This document shows positions 33,509-44,176 of a stretch of DNA of 64,000 nt, one piece after another. Origin of the DNA: Auanema rhodensis. Taxonomy: Eukaryota > Nematoda > Chromadorea > Rhabditida > Rhabditidae. The stretch lies in assembly GCA_964057225.1 (NCBI GenBank), contig OZ059894.1, positions 15,592,476 to 15,656,475 on the forward strand, given 5' to 3'. Below the pieces are notes generated by a model. It saw only the letters and a program-made list of their open reading frames with translations. It searched no databases and was not told the DNA's origin. A program made the translations under genes and the position numbers. The first letter of the stretch is position 1; each line of letters opens with the position of its first letter.

Positions 33509-35938
33509 TTAGAGATTATCTTTGTCGTTCAGATTGATGGACCATACCGATCCATATCCAGTTGAGAGCAGTGATGCAAATGAGCACCGACGATCGCTCT
33601 TATGGCTCAGCAATAGGTGGGGATCCTGGAATCGAATTTCCTTATCCTCACATATGATATGAATTTAAGAATACCTTAGGTCCTTCAATAGCATAGCTGA
33701 ATGAGCCACGTCGAGACACAGACTCCAAGTCTTCGTCAATTTCGAGTTGTGCAATTTGAGTGTAGATTGGTGACACTTCATCCCAAGCCATCTCTTCCAA
33801 CCACCAGCTGAATAAATTAATATTAGAACCAGGTATTTATACACAAAACTGACTTTTCTGCAATGGTTCCAGCCATGCGAGTACGGAATAGAGCATCCAT
33901 ACGATCACTCTGCTCGCGACTCATATGGTTCTTCCAATCCCTGCTTCCTCCTTTGCGAATGAACTCTGCTTTGTACCTGAAATGATTTACTAAGTAAAAA
34001 CTTATTACAAGTGAAAGAGATGAAACATCGAATGCGACCGGCCAACAAAGAGAGACTATGAAAAATGAGAAGGCACGTTTTGACGCAAAAGGAAACATTA
34101 TTTGAATTTCTTTTTCTTTTCCATTCCATTCTAATGTTGTGTTAACAAGAAGATAACTATTCTAAGCTTATTATCCCAATATTTCCCCTCTCTTTATGTG
34201 TCTATTAATTGCAGTCTTAGCCCATCCCGCATCTTGCTTGTCTTCTGCAACCTTTTTCTCGGCCAACGCGTAATACCAGTAGATGACGATATGGTGCTAA
34301 GAATTGACGACGCCCTTTTTGATTGATACGTCGACTAGGTAGATCTGATTTCTCGTTTTCATCGGCTTATATTCAACTTTTTAAAAGAAGGGTGTGGCAA
34401 AACTAGGTACTATGCCCACCCAAGGGGGGGGGACACTATGTCTAAGAACGGCCCGATTCCGAGAGAGTGGAGTGGTTTGGGATGAAGCAGACGAATATGA
34501 TAATAGAAACAACCTAGTGATTATGGCAGAAGAAGAGCGAAATAGAAAGTCAACAGAAGACAGTAGTTTGTGAGTGATAGGGAAACGGAGAAAGACAAAA
34601 AGGAAATGGGTGAAGTATTTCACCTCAAGTTGTTGCTAATCTCATCATATATGTTTTATGGTCTGTTTAAACGACATGATAAAAGAAAATTAGCGAAAAC
34701 TGTCTTTCAGCGCATCTGTTTGTTCTTTTTTAAACTTCTGTCTTATGCTAGTTCCGTTCATATCGATGGGTTACATACAGTACACACATGCTTAGATAAG
34801 GCTTGAAACTCACAATTGCTTGTTTGGGAACCATCTTCTCTGATCCTGCTTCATAGCATCAATGCTGCTATTCTTAATAACTGTAGCTAATCTTGCTGGG
34901 TTCTTGACCAATTCATGTGCTGAGCCACCAAGAAATTCACCAATCTGCAACACTTGAAATAAATGAACTTCCATAAAACTGAAAAATAACTACCTTTGTG
35001 ATTATTTCTGGCATGTGTTCAACAAGATCTTCATATTTCAAGAACAATACATTATCGTCATTGATATGTGGTAGCCAAGTAAGCAAATGATCGAAATAGT
35101 CTCCGAAAGCCAATTGACCTAAAGAATTTTATATTTTTTACCATACGTTATGATTATTTCATTGAATTATTTGCTATTCTCGAATTTACCTGATGAGAAA
35201 AGATCAAAGAAGGTATCGAAATCTCCTTCTGCAAAATTATAGATCTTGAAGTTGCGATTATGATGATAATAGCTGAAAGATAAAAATTGAAGAGATCAAA
35301 AAGAGTAGTTAAAGATATTTTCCAATGAAAGGAGATCATTTTTTGATTCAAATTTAGTTTATCTTACCTGGTAAGGCAATCTTTTGGATTTCGAACACAA
35401 TAAATATATTTAGCATTTGAGCTGAATGGAACATTCATGTGGCTAAAATGTGTCTTCAAAATTCTTGGATGTTCCAAAGCTTGTACGAATTGAGCTCCCA
35501 TTCGCTCAATCATTGGACTTTGTACACATAGCTCTATAACCATTTAATTATTTTATTTGTACATTTCAATTAGAAAAAAAAGTATAGATTTAAAGTAGGA
35601 TTGTTATAATTAGAAAAAAAAATTCTTATATGATTAATTCTCTGGCCTTTCTTCAAATTAGGGGCTATATGAACATGTTTAAAGATAATGGCTGTTATAA
35701 CCATTTTCATCTTAAGTTTTGATATCGTCTTTTGCTCATCCTACTCCATTATTATCTTTAGGCATGTGACAATCAGCTGCAACTTTTCAAAATGGCAACT
35801 TATTCTAGTGTCTATTATTGTGCTTTGATCGCTGATAATGAGTCCCCTGGTTACCGTATCCCTTGTTCAGTGGTGGGATGAGGGGGGGGGGGGGTTAGGT
35901 TGTCTGGCTTATATGAATGTATGTGAAAGAGAGAGAAG

Positions 35939-36015
<77 letters not shown>

Positions 36016-36032
36016 TGAGAGAGAGAGTGAGA

Positions 36033-36068
<36 letters not shown>

Positions 36069-38349
36069 TTGGAAGAAAGAAGAAAAGAAAAAAAAGATGG
36101 GTTAGATTAAATTTCATGTTAAAATCAAGATCAGGAGGGCAGAAACCGAAAAGAAAATCCAAAAAAAAACTAGCTATTATGCTGTTGTTGATTTGATATA
36201 GAAAAATCACAAGACAGGTATACTTACCATTGCCTTCAGGAGCTTGGTAGTGTTCTCCGCGAATCAGCTGATGACAAATATGCTGAAGAAGTGTTGTTCC
36301 ACATTTCGGATAAGTTGCAATGAACAAATCAGAATCTTCAACCTTTAGTAGTTTGGCACTTCTGAAAGTCAAAGGATTAAAATAGTAAAGTTTGAAGATT
36401 CAATTTTTTTCATTTAAAAAGAAAATTTTTTAGTTTTATTTTAAACAACCGTGTCTCACTTTTCTCTTTGAAACTAGCTTGAATTAGCTTGTAGACATAG
36501 AATTAAAAAAGATATTATTCTCGACGAAATATACTTTATACGAGTAGGCGATCAAGTACATTGAGAATATAAAAATAGATACAATGTAATTTCAACTTTT
36601 ACCGTTTTTTTTGATTTTCAGAACTCCCCAAATAGTGAGTTATTACAGACTATAGAAACATTACATCTGTCTGATGCTCTATGTTTTACTTCCCAGAACT
36701 TTTTTTTTTATCAAAAAATGATAAAATATTGATATAATAGTTAGTGAAAGGAAGTAATTCAAGACTATAGGAAGTTGTATTTCAACCTGTTTTTACCATC
36801 AAGATGTTATCAGGTTTTTTCAATCTTTTTTTATTCTTTATAAGAGATTTATATATGAATATATATGACTGATATATATGTACATATATTACTTCTGATG
36901 AGCTTCTTGATTATAATGATGACGATGACTTCTTGTTCAAATTTTGACAATCATCTTCTTTCTAATATCACTTTTTCCTATTTCATTCAAACGAAATTGC
37001 AATATTAGAGAAGCGCGAAAAGTACAAAAGTAAGAAAAATAACTTTTTTAAACAAAAACTTTTCAAGTTTATGGCTGTGAAGTCATGCTTCCTTTTTTTT
37101 GATTGAACGCTTACAGAAGCATTGCAACATCGTTGTCTAAGGAGAAGGTTGACCATGAGAGAACAGAAATGACAATCATCTATGGATTTTTGTTTCTATG
37201 TCTGTCTTTCAAGTAGAACTCCTGTGTTTGATGATTACTGTCTCAAAATTTATTGGTTTTTCAATTATTTCCGAGAACAAGCATGATGTAACATCTCCAA
37301 ACATCACGATCTCTTCCCCAAAAAAGGGTGCGGCTTTTGCCATAGAACGAAATGAAAAGATGATGAAGTAATTGAACGGAAAGCGGCACCCAGAAGAAGA
37401 ATGAGATATCGAAGTTGCCACTAGAGACAGAATCGACCACACATGTCGTTTTGGGGTGGATTGTGATTTTAATCGTTACAAACTTGCATACAAGCTAGAT
37501 TAACAGGTTTCCGAGGAAAGTTATAAGGAATGATATCACAATTCCCAGAAACGTTTAGGATTTTCTTGTCTTGCGAAAGTCTCTAAGCCGCAGAAAGAAG
37601 CAATTTGTCATGACCTAGTGATCTGATTCTTTCAATTACCGTATCTGTCTATATTCGATTAAGCGAGCTTCAGAGGAGCGAAAATGAGAAAAAGAGTAAA
37701 CTGGATGAAGCTTCATCAGCTTTAGTATAAGAATATATTTTTTTTGAAAAATGAATTAGAGTACATACCTGACGTTCCTTGGTTTGAAGATAGGTGGCCA
37801 GATTTCGCCATCGATAACAGCTTGTTTAGGATGTCCAAGAGGTTGATAGATAACCGAACGTTTTGGGCCTAAAAATACCAAATTCAGGTATATGATGATA
37901 AAGTATTTGGAAATATGTAATGATAAATTTCAACAGATAGATAAGTTCCAAAATAGAATTTAATGATTCTTATAAGTCTCTGTTTTATATTTAATATTTT
38001 CAATAGCTCCTTATTAAAGTTTAAGACATATTATCAGTTGCTATAGAAAATTGATAGTGAGACGACTGGCACTATTGATATGTCATGTCACAGTTCGTCA
38101 TATTGTTTTTAAAACTTTTCACGTCGTATATGGTTGCAAAAAAAAACAAAAAAACTATGAGAAAACTGAGAACTGTCTGGTGCTAGTGTTAGGTTGTAAC
38201 GAACCCTGTCTGAAGCAGAATGTATTGTTGTTAAGCTCAAATGGTGATCCAGGTGTTAAAGGAGTTTTAGGTGTACGTGGTGGAGTTCGATCACAGCTGG
38301 GTAGCTCAGCTTCATCGAGTCGTAGATGGGCCAAAAACAAATTTGCCAT
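33509..38349 (-). CDS. ssu-1: Cytosolic sulfotransferase with Thr/Ser-Pro-rich N-terminal extension
   Basis: About ten exons. Exon 1 encodes [16 protein letters not shown] and the cluster [18 protein letters not shown]. Exon 2 gives [16 protein letters not shown] and [15 protein letters not shown]. The catalytic fold follows: the PAPS 5'-phosphosulfate loop [18 protein letters not shown], then [25 protein letters not shown] with a His in the catalytic position, the 3'-phosphate site [29 protein letters not shown], and the C-terminal [15 protein letters not shown]. This is a SULT1-type enzyme transferring sulfate from PAPS to hydroxyl or amine groups, closest in my judgement to nematode SSU-1. 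The extension has at least four proline-directed phosphorylation-type sites and is unusual for the family. The ending [20 protein letters not shown] is less certain. Introns hold a large GA microsatellite and a G13 tract. Exon 1 joins by a weak GTTCGT donor. Confidence 0.85.
34424..34432 (+). repeat. G9 tract in sulfotransferase intron
   Basis: Nine consecutive G follow CCCACCCAA and precede ACACTATG. It is one of seven G or C homopolymers of nine or more in this window, six of them between 34 and 40 kb. Confidence 0.9.
35882..35894 (+). repeat. G13 tract beside a GA microsatellite
   Basis: Thirteen consecutive G lie in the sulfotransferase intron, about 45 bp before the GA repeat. The flanks are GGGATGA and TTAGGTTG. 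Confidence 0.95.
35928..36070 (+). repeat. (GA)n microsatellite, about 140 bp
   Basis: A long run of GAGAGA with occasional AAGA and GTGA interruptions lies in an intron of the sulfotransferase gene, with all purines on the plus strand. Such mirror-symmetric purine tracts can form triplex DNA and are often length-polymorphic. Confidence 0.95.
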
Positions 38350-38484
38350 GGCTTTTGTAGGATTGAAAGGTGAAGTGAGCAGCTAGAGCTTTTTCAAGAA
38401 CGTTTGTGAGCACCGAGCAAAATATCTCGTGGTAGTTGTGGCCTGAGTTTAACTCAAAGGCTGAAAGTATTTTCATGAGATCGC

Positions 38485-38560
38485 TCTACGCCTTATATAG
38501 GCCTTCTCGTTGGACCCATCTTGACGCCCCTTGGCGCGACTCCGCCTACCTCTCATGGCT
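38485..38560 (-). promoter_or_regulatory. TATA-type core promoter of the sulfotransferase gene
   Basis: On the minus strand GCCTATATAAGGCG places a TATA box at 38492-38499, about 140 nt upstream of the ATG. Just upstream is a GC-rich stretch (GGCGGAGTCGCGCCAAGGGG), unusual in this AT-rich window. The transcript start would fall near 38465. Supports a cell-type-specific, strongly regulated gene. Confidence 0.45.
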
Positions 38561-39079
38561 TCATCTTCTGTACCTGGCTATGGCTCTCTAAACTTATCAT
38601 GATATCTTGTGTAGATAGTTAACATGTGAAGAGAAAGAGAGACTGAAACAAAAAATTGAATAAGAGAGAGAGAGAGAGAGGTGAGGAAGAATAGAGATAA
38701 AAGAAGAGGTAATGGGAAAAAGGGGGAGGGGGGGGGAGAGAAGATGCAGAGCTTAACTTTTTGTGTCTGAAAAGATAAAATTAACGATAAAGGGGATATG
38801 AAAAATGATATCCATGAAATATTCATATCTGTAATAATCAATGCCATGTACAATACGAAAATGTTTCGAAGATGCCACGTTAGAATTCAAAAAGATGGAG
38901 GCAGATAGAGAAAGTGGGCGATATAGTATGTAAAAAATGGAAAATTTGAGAGAAAATTTGAGATACGGTAGAAAAATAAATAGTTATCTTTATCTCAAAT
39001 TATTAAGTTGTTTTAAAAGAAAATGTATTATAAACTATATATTAACTTATAATGATCACGCGGCCTAATCGTGTTGAAA

Positions 39080-39158
39080 GGGGGGGGGGGGGGGGAGATA
39101 CATAACATGAATGATGTTACTCATCTGTTTTTTTTTCTCCCCCCCCCCCCCCCCCCCC
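39080..39158. repeat. G16 and C20 tracts forming an inverted repeat
   Basis: Sixteen G at 39080-39095 and twenty C at 39139-39158 are separated by 43 nt. The flanks are also complementary for a few bases: TGAAAG(n)AGA on the left against the reverse complement TGAAG(n)AGA on the right. A transcript or single strand could fold into a G:C hairpin, and each strand could form a quadruplex. Confidence 0.9.
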
Positions 39159-39698
39159 TTCATGTAACATCTATATCTGAAGCTTATGATTAATATTTCT
39201 ATTATGAAGCTTTTATTCCGAATCTTCTTCATATGTCATATGATTACTATAAATGCGATTATATAACTCTGTGTTATCGTCGTTTATATTTTTATATCAT
39301 TCTTTCTCCTTTCTTCTTTTTCTTCATCTTTCAACACAATTACATATTTCTATTGCAATTTTCTTTAAAAAAAACTGAGGCAACTGAGATAAAGTATATG
39401 AGAGTCATAAGATTCTCAATTAACAAGCTATCTATTACACCCACGAGCTTTAAATTGAGAAAATTTCTGATAATTGCGGCTTCAGAAAGGGGAAGATGAT
39501 CCTAATCCTTTGTGAACTCTATGTCGTGGAAACTGATTTTTCATGTCGCTCACCTCTTCAACACCTTTCACCTCTTCACCGTTTCTTTCTCTTATATTTT
39601 GTCTGTGTCTATCAAAATATCTTGTTCTCTCTCTTTCTCTCTCTCGATTTCTCTCTCTATCTAAGTATCGCTTTGAACTTATTGACTACATCGAATAT

Positions 39699-39712
39699 CC
39701 CCCCCCCCCCCC
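39699..39712 (-). repeat. C14 tract (G14 on the minus strand)
   Basis: Fourteen consecutive C follow a CTCTCT-rich segment (39625-39660) and precede TGTACAAAG. Confidence 0.95.
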
Positions 39713-41268
39713 TGTACAAAGTATATGCAAGAAGGACGAAGCGGTAATGACGTCCTACCATGCGACTTGATTTTATTGAATTTTATATAAGGAATGTTCC
39801 AGAATTATCTATCAATAAATTTTGATTTTGTTTGAAGTAAATTGATTATTTTTAAAGAAAAAAAGGTTAACTTTAACTGCAGTTCTAGCTTCACGTTTTG
39901 ACAACTGAAAACTCTTCTGTGAAACGACGAATTTGAGCTCCAAAGGTGTGGCCAATGTCCAAAGAATCAGAATCTTCCTACAGATCGACACATTCATTTT
40001 TTTCTGAAATTTCATACATTCAGACAACAATACATTTTCCAAAAGGCAGACAGAAAGGTTGACAGAAACAAAAGTTCAATAAGGAGAACTGTAGCAGAAA
40101 ATTCGTGTCTTTATGTAGCACCCCACCCACACCCATATATGTGTGAATTTCCTTTTTTTCTCATTTTTCTAGTTTAATATCAAATATGACTGTCATTGTC
40201 TGATGCTAAGAACACCTTTTCTCATATCCTTTACTATCTTAAATTAAACATTTTTGTGCTATTAGCTCTGTGATGAAGAAAAAAAAGAAACAAAGAGAAA
40301 ATAAACCTTGAAAAGAACACAAAATTCAAATATTTATATGTACATTCTGGTTGTGTTTGTTTCAAAACCTGATATCTGAAGCTCTTTCGCCGGTCTGTAA
40401 TACCGTAATATTCACGCGGAATCATGAACTTGACCTGAACCATTGAGCATTCAGGATACCGTAACCATAATACATAGTAACATTTTCCAATGAAAATACA
40501 TGTCATATTAGACGAATACTTTTCTTTTTTCTTTTTTTTTTCGAAATCAACAATATTTATGAAATGTATTATGTGTTACTTTGGGTTTGAGTTGTTTTTT
40601 ATTTCGGTTTTTTTTCTGTTTTAGACAAACCGTTTTTACTGTTGCTATGTTTCAAAATTAAATATGTCTGTGTATCTTCTTCATTGTCTTTTTCGTTTCG
40701 AAAATTTTGATACGATAACATGTTATCTGTAATTATAATATATATTTGGTATAATATTATAATCATATTTGGATATATCTATTTAGATTTTGTCACAAGT
40801 TTTAAAAGTAAAAAAAAAAGAATAGCAGCACATATGATTTTTTCTAGAAAGAAGTTGTCATTTTATTCAAAATGAGGAAATTATTTTGTTATAACTATTA
40901 CATACATAAAAATATATATTTATTTTGTTGCAAAAATAAGTTATTTTTCTCAGAAATTTGAAACAAAATAATTTTATTGGAAAAAAACAAATATCACAGT
41001 TAACCCTGAAATCAAGGTTGATAAAATAGCTAAATAAAAGATAAATAATACAAAAAATAAAAAAAAAATGTTTTTGAAAACCGGGACTGAGGAAGTTGGA
41101 AATGAAGCTGAATTGGAATGAGGATCATAATTTCTATACAATGTCATGTTGTACTGTATAACTCAATTTATAATATAAATATCTGATATATTATAAATAT
41201 TATTATAATATATAAATTATATTTTTCTTTTATTTCTATTAATATTCTCATAAATGAAGAAATTCTTT

Positions 41269-43150
41269 TCATGACGCAGATGATAAGTCTGTTTGCGAAG
41301 TAGGAGGATCAGGAAGTTGACGATACAAGTCTGCACGTAAAGGATATTGGTTGATTCCTCTGATACCTGAAACAACTATTTATTTGAAGTATTTTGTAAA
41401 GTTAACTATTATTTAAAAATAAAGAACATTTTTTATTTCTTACCATTTATATTCGTAGCATTATACTTGTCATACTTTGAATTATCAGGGTCCATGAAAT
41501 TGATTCGATGTGATACTGAAAACATATGTAAATATAGTATATAGTATAGAAATAGGAAATATTATAATAAAAATTGAATATTAATATATGTATATAAATA
41601 TATATCTAGTACATTGATAACTTTTATCTAGCTGAGATATATGTCAAAAAATAAAGTTTATGGTAAGAGCATGTGTAGAACTTTTTAGACATAGATCATC
41701 AATATTATCTAATTATAGTTTCTATATACTGCAGAAAGATAAAAAGATGTTGTAATTATCAGAGAAGTTGAAAGAGAAGAAATTGTTAAGTTTTTTCTTT
41801 CTTTTTTCTTTATTTTAACTTATCATTTTATCCTCAAAAACTACATTGCAACGAGCTACGTCAAGATAATTGCATATATAGTAGGCGAATGTCGTTGACG
41901 TTGCTTGCTCGTTGCAAGGCAATTTCAGCATTTTCGCATATTTTTCAAAACGAAAAAAAAGTTTAAAGCTAACAGGTTTCAAAAAAAACAATAATTCCAC
42001 CTTGTCTGGGGTTGTCATAATAGTTTCCTTTTACCTGTATCTCTTATTCTATCTCTCATTCTATCTCTCTTTTTCACACTTCATATATGTTTTTAGCAAA
42101 TTGCCAAATTGAATGAATTTGGACAACAAAACTGTTTTTTTAATCTTATTTCGCCTTTGAAAAGTATTAATCTAAACAAACCATTCGAATTATGAATAAT
42201 TGGTTGTCGACGATAAGGATCGAGATTCGATGCGGAATTCTGACGTGCTCCCATACCATCTTCCTTCTTCGGAATACAACATAATTTTCTAAAAGTTTTT
42301 TTTAAAATTTATAAATGAATGAAAGTATTATTATCAGATCATATATTTGTCATCAAAAAAAAATTATAAAAAGGGTATGTATGTAAGTCATGTATATATG
42401 ACGTCATTAACATAATTGGTAATAACAAACAGGTTACTATTAACTGTCTATTTTCATTTTTCAAGATGTGATCATATTAGTAGCTGTTTCACTTTCTCTT
42501 GTCGTTTTTGTTTGAACAACTTTTTATTAAAATCATTTTAATAATTTTTAAAATTAAAATTTACCTTATGAACCATGACGGTGATTCCTCGTATGTGCTG
42601 GTTAGAATTGGGTCATCTCGCTGTCTGATAACACGTCTGAAAGAAAAGAAGAAAAAGACAAAAATTATCTATTAATATTAATAAAATACTAATAAAACAT
42701 ACTGTTTATTTTTAAATATACAGAATATTATTAATATAACAAATGCTATGACAAGTAGTGTTAGAATACCTATTGCTGTATAAATAATCCAACTATTGGC
42801 ATCTGAAATACTTCTTTATCTCATTATGAATTAACAAAAATAGAATAAACCTATAAATCTCATGACTTTGTCTAAGTTTACAACTTGAGGCTTTTCTGTT
42901 GTAAGCAAATCATCTAATGAGCTGTTTGATGTGTTCTCAAATGGAAACCTTGAAGGTTTTAAGAAATCTCCTTCAATTCCACTTCCTTCTATTGAAGTTA
43001 ATAGTTCTGAATTGAAAATATGTTAAAAGAGCTTAATGATGGAATAGAATTCATACCATCATTGTGTTGTTGAATTGATCCACTTGATCTAAGAAGAGGA
43101 TCAAATTGTTCTGATTGAAGATCTTCTATCAATGAATCATTTGAATTCAT
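41269..43150 (-). CDS. Single-pass membrane protein with acidic Ser-Gly site, unrecognised
   Basis: About seven exons encode at least 220 residues. The visible N-terminus is MNSNDSLIEDLQSEQFDPLL. The ectodomain has LTSIEGSGIEGDF, a glycosaminoglycan-type Ser-Gly among acidic residues, and one N-glycosylation sequon (ENTSNSS). A membrane helix follows (WIIYTAIGILTLLVIAFVIL and beyond), then a basic KNKQRVIRQRDD stop-transfer, a Cys pair in FIRKLCCIPKKEDG that could be palmitoylated, and a tail ending LYRQLPDPPTSQTDLSSAS. The ATG directly follows TTTTAG, so this may be an internal exon: a signal peptide may lie further upstream. One candidate exon is near 43735-43760 (MVIEKLCQ before GTGAAC). 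Syndecan-like proteoglycan topology is a reasonable inference, but the tail lacks the syndecan EFYA motif. Confidence 0.72.
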
Positions 43151-44128
43151 CTAAAATTTGAAAAATATAGTTGATATCTTTCAAATATATAAGTTATAAG
43201 ATATAAAAATGAATAATTATAATAAAAAAATAATTAAATTCCTTTTTGACTTCGGATGAATTATAGTAAATTACATGAACATAAGAGAAAATGAAATTAA
43301 ACAATGACTTCAATGTAACTATCTATCTATCTCGTGATAGTTATATTCATATATTTATATATAAATATATGAAAACTAACTATCAAAATCAGAATAATAT
43401 TACAGAAAAAAGCTTTGAAAAGTATATAAATGGTTCATTCGAGCAAAATAAATGATTCAAATAAATAAAATTAAATCAAGAGTTTTATAAAGAACACCTG
43501 AATTCTACAGCTGTTGGTAAATAGTTTAACGAAAGATTTGAAATACACAATCTGCTAATGAAGTCTATTATATATAGAAGAATGCGTTTTTTCTTTGTTA
43601 AAATGAAAAGTTGGTTAGATGAACAACTGAGATATTCGAATATCGAAAAGAGAATAATGAGCTTCGTGGATGAAAGTTTTGAAAAGATTTTGGAAATTTA
43701 AGATGATATTCTATATGTTCACCTGACAAAGCTTCTCTATTACCATTCTGCTATGTTTTTAAAAGAAAAAAAAGTTTAAGTTAAGCAAAAAGATCTTTAG
43801 AATGAATTAGTTTAAGAATAGGATTGAAGGAAAAAGTTTAGAAAGTTGAAAGGTTCAATGTTATCACAACCGTTGTTTGCTTTCATTTCAATCATAAATG
43901 AAACTAGTAATCATTTCAATATCACACGTGTAATCTCACGTGAAATGGATAAGATAATTAGAATTTTTGATTGTCATATTCTCTACAATATTTGGATGAA
44001 TAAAACTAATAGTTAGAAATTCATACGAAAATAATATTAAGTTAGATATATAGTTGAAAATAGCATTATGACTTTAAAGTAGTATTTTATAACTTTTACT
44101 GCCAATTTAGATTAATATATACATGTAA

Positions 44129-44176
<48 letters not shown>

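Larger units (their letters stand above)
38561..41268. other. Intergenic region rich in simple sequence
   Basis: It contains a GA/GGGGA-rich block (38630-38750), G9 at 38728-38736, the G16/C20 pair, C14 at 39699-39712 and AT-rich filler. A frame of 90 codons on the minus strand at 40234-40506 has no family resemblance. No gene is called. Confidence 0.55.

Noticed and set aside
35838-36372. Frames through the GA microsatellite (RERERE or SLSLSL)
   Set aside because: Microsatellite translation. Only the minus-strand part at 36227-36362 is a real sulfotransferase exon.
40234-40506. 90-codon minus-strand frame, MTCIFIGKCYYVLWLRYPEC
   Set aside because: No family resemblance, no neighbouring exon in phase, and a low-complexity ending; kept out for lack of support.
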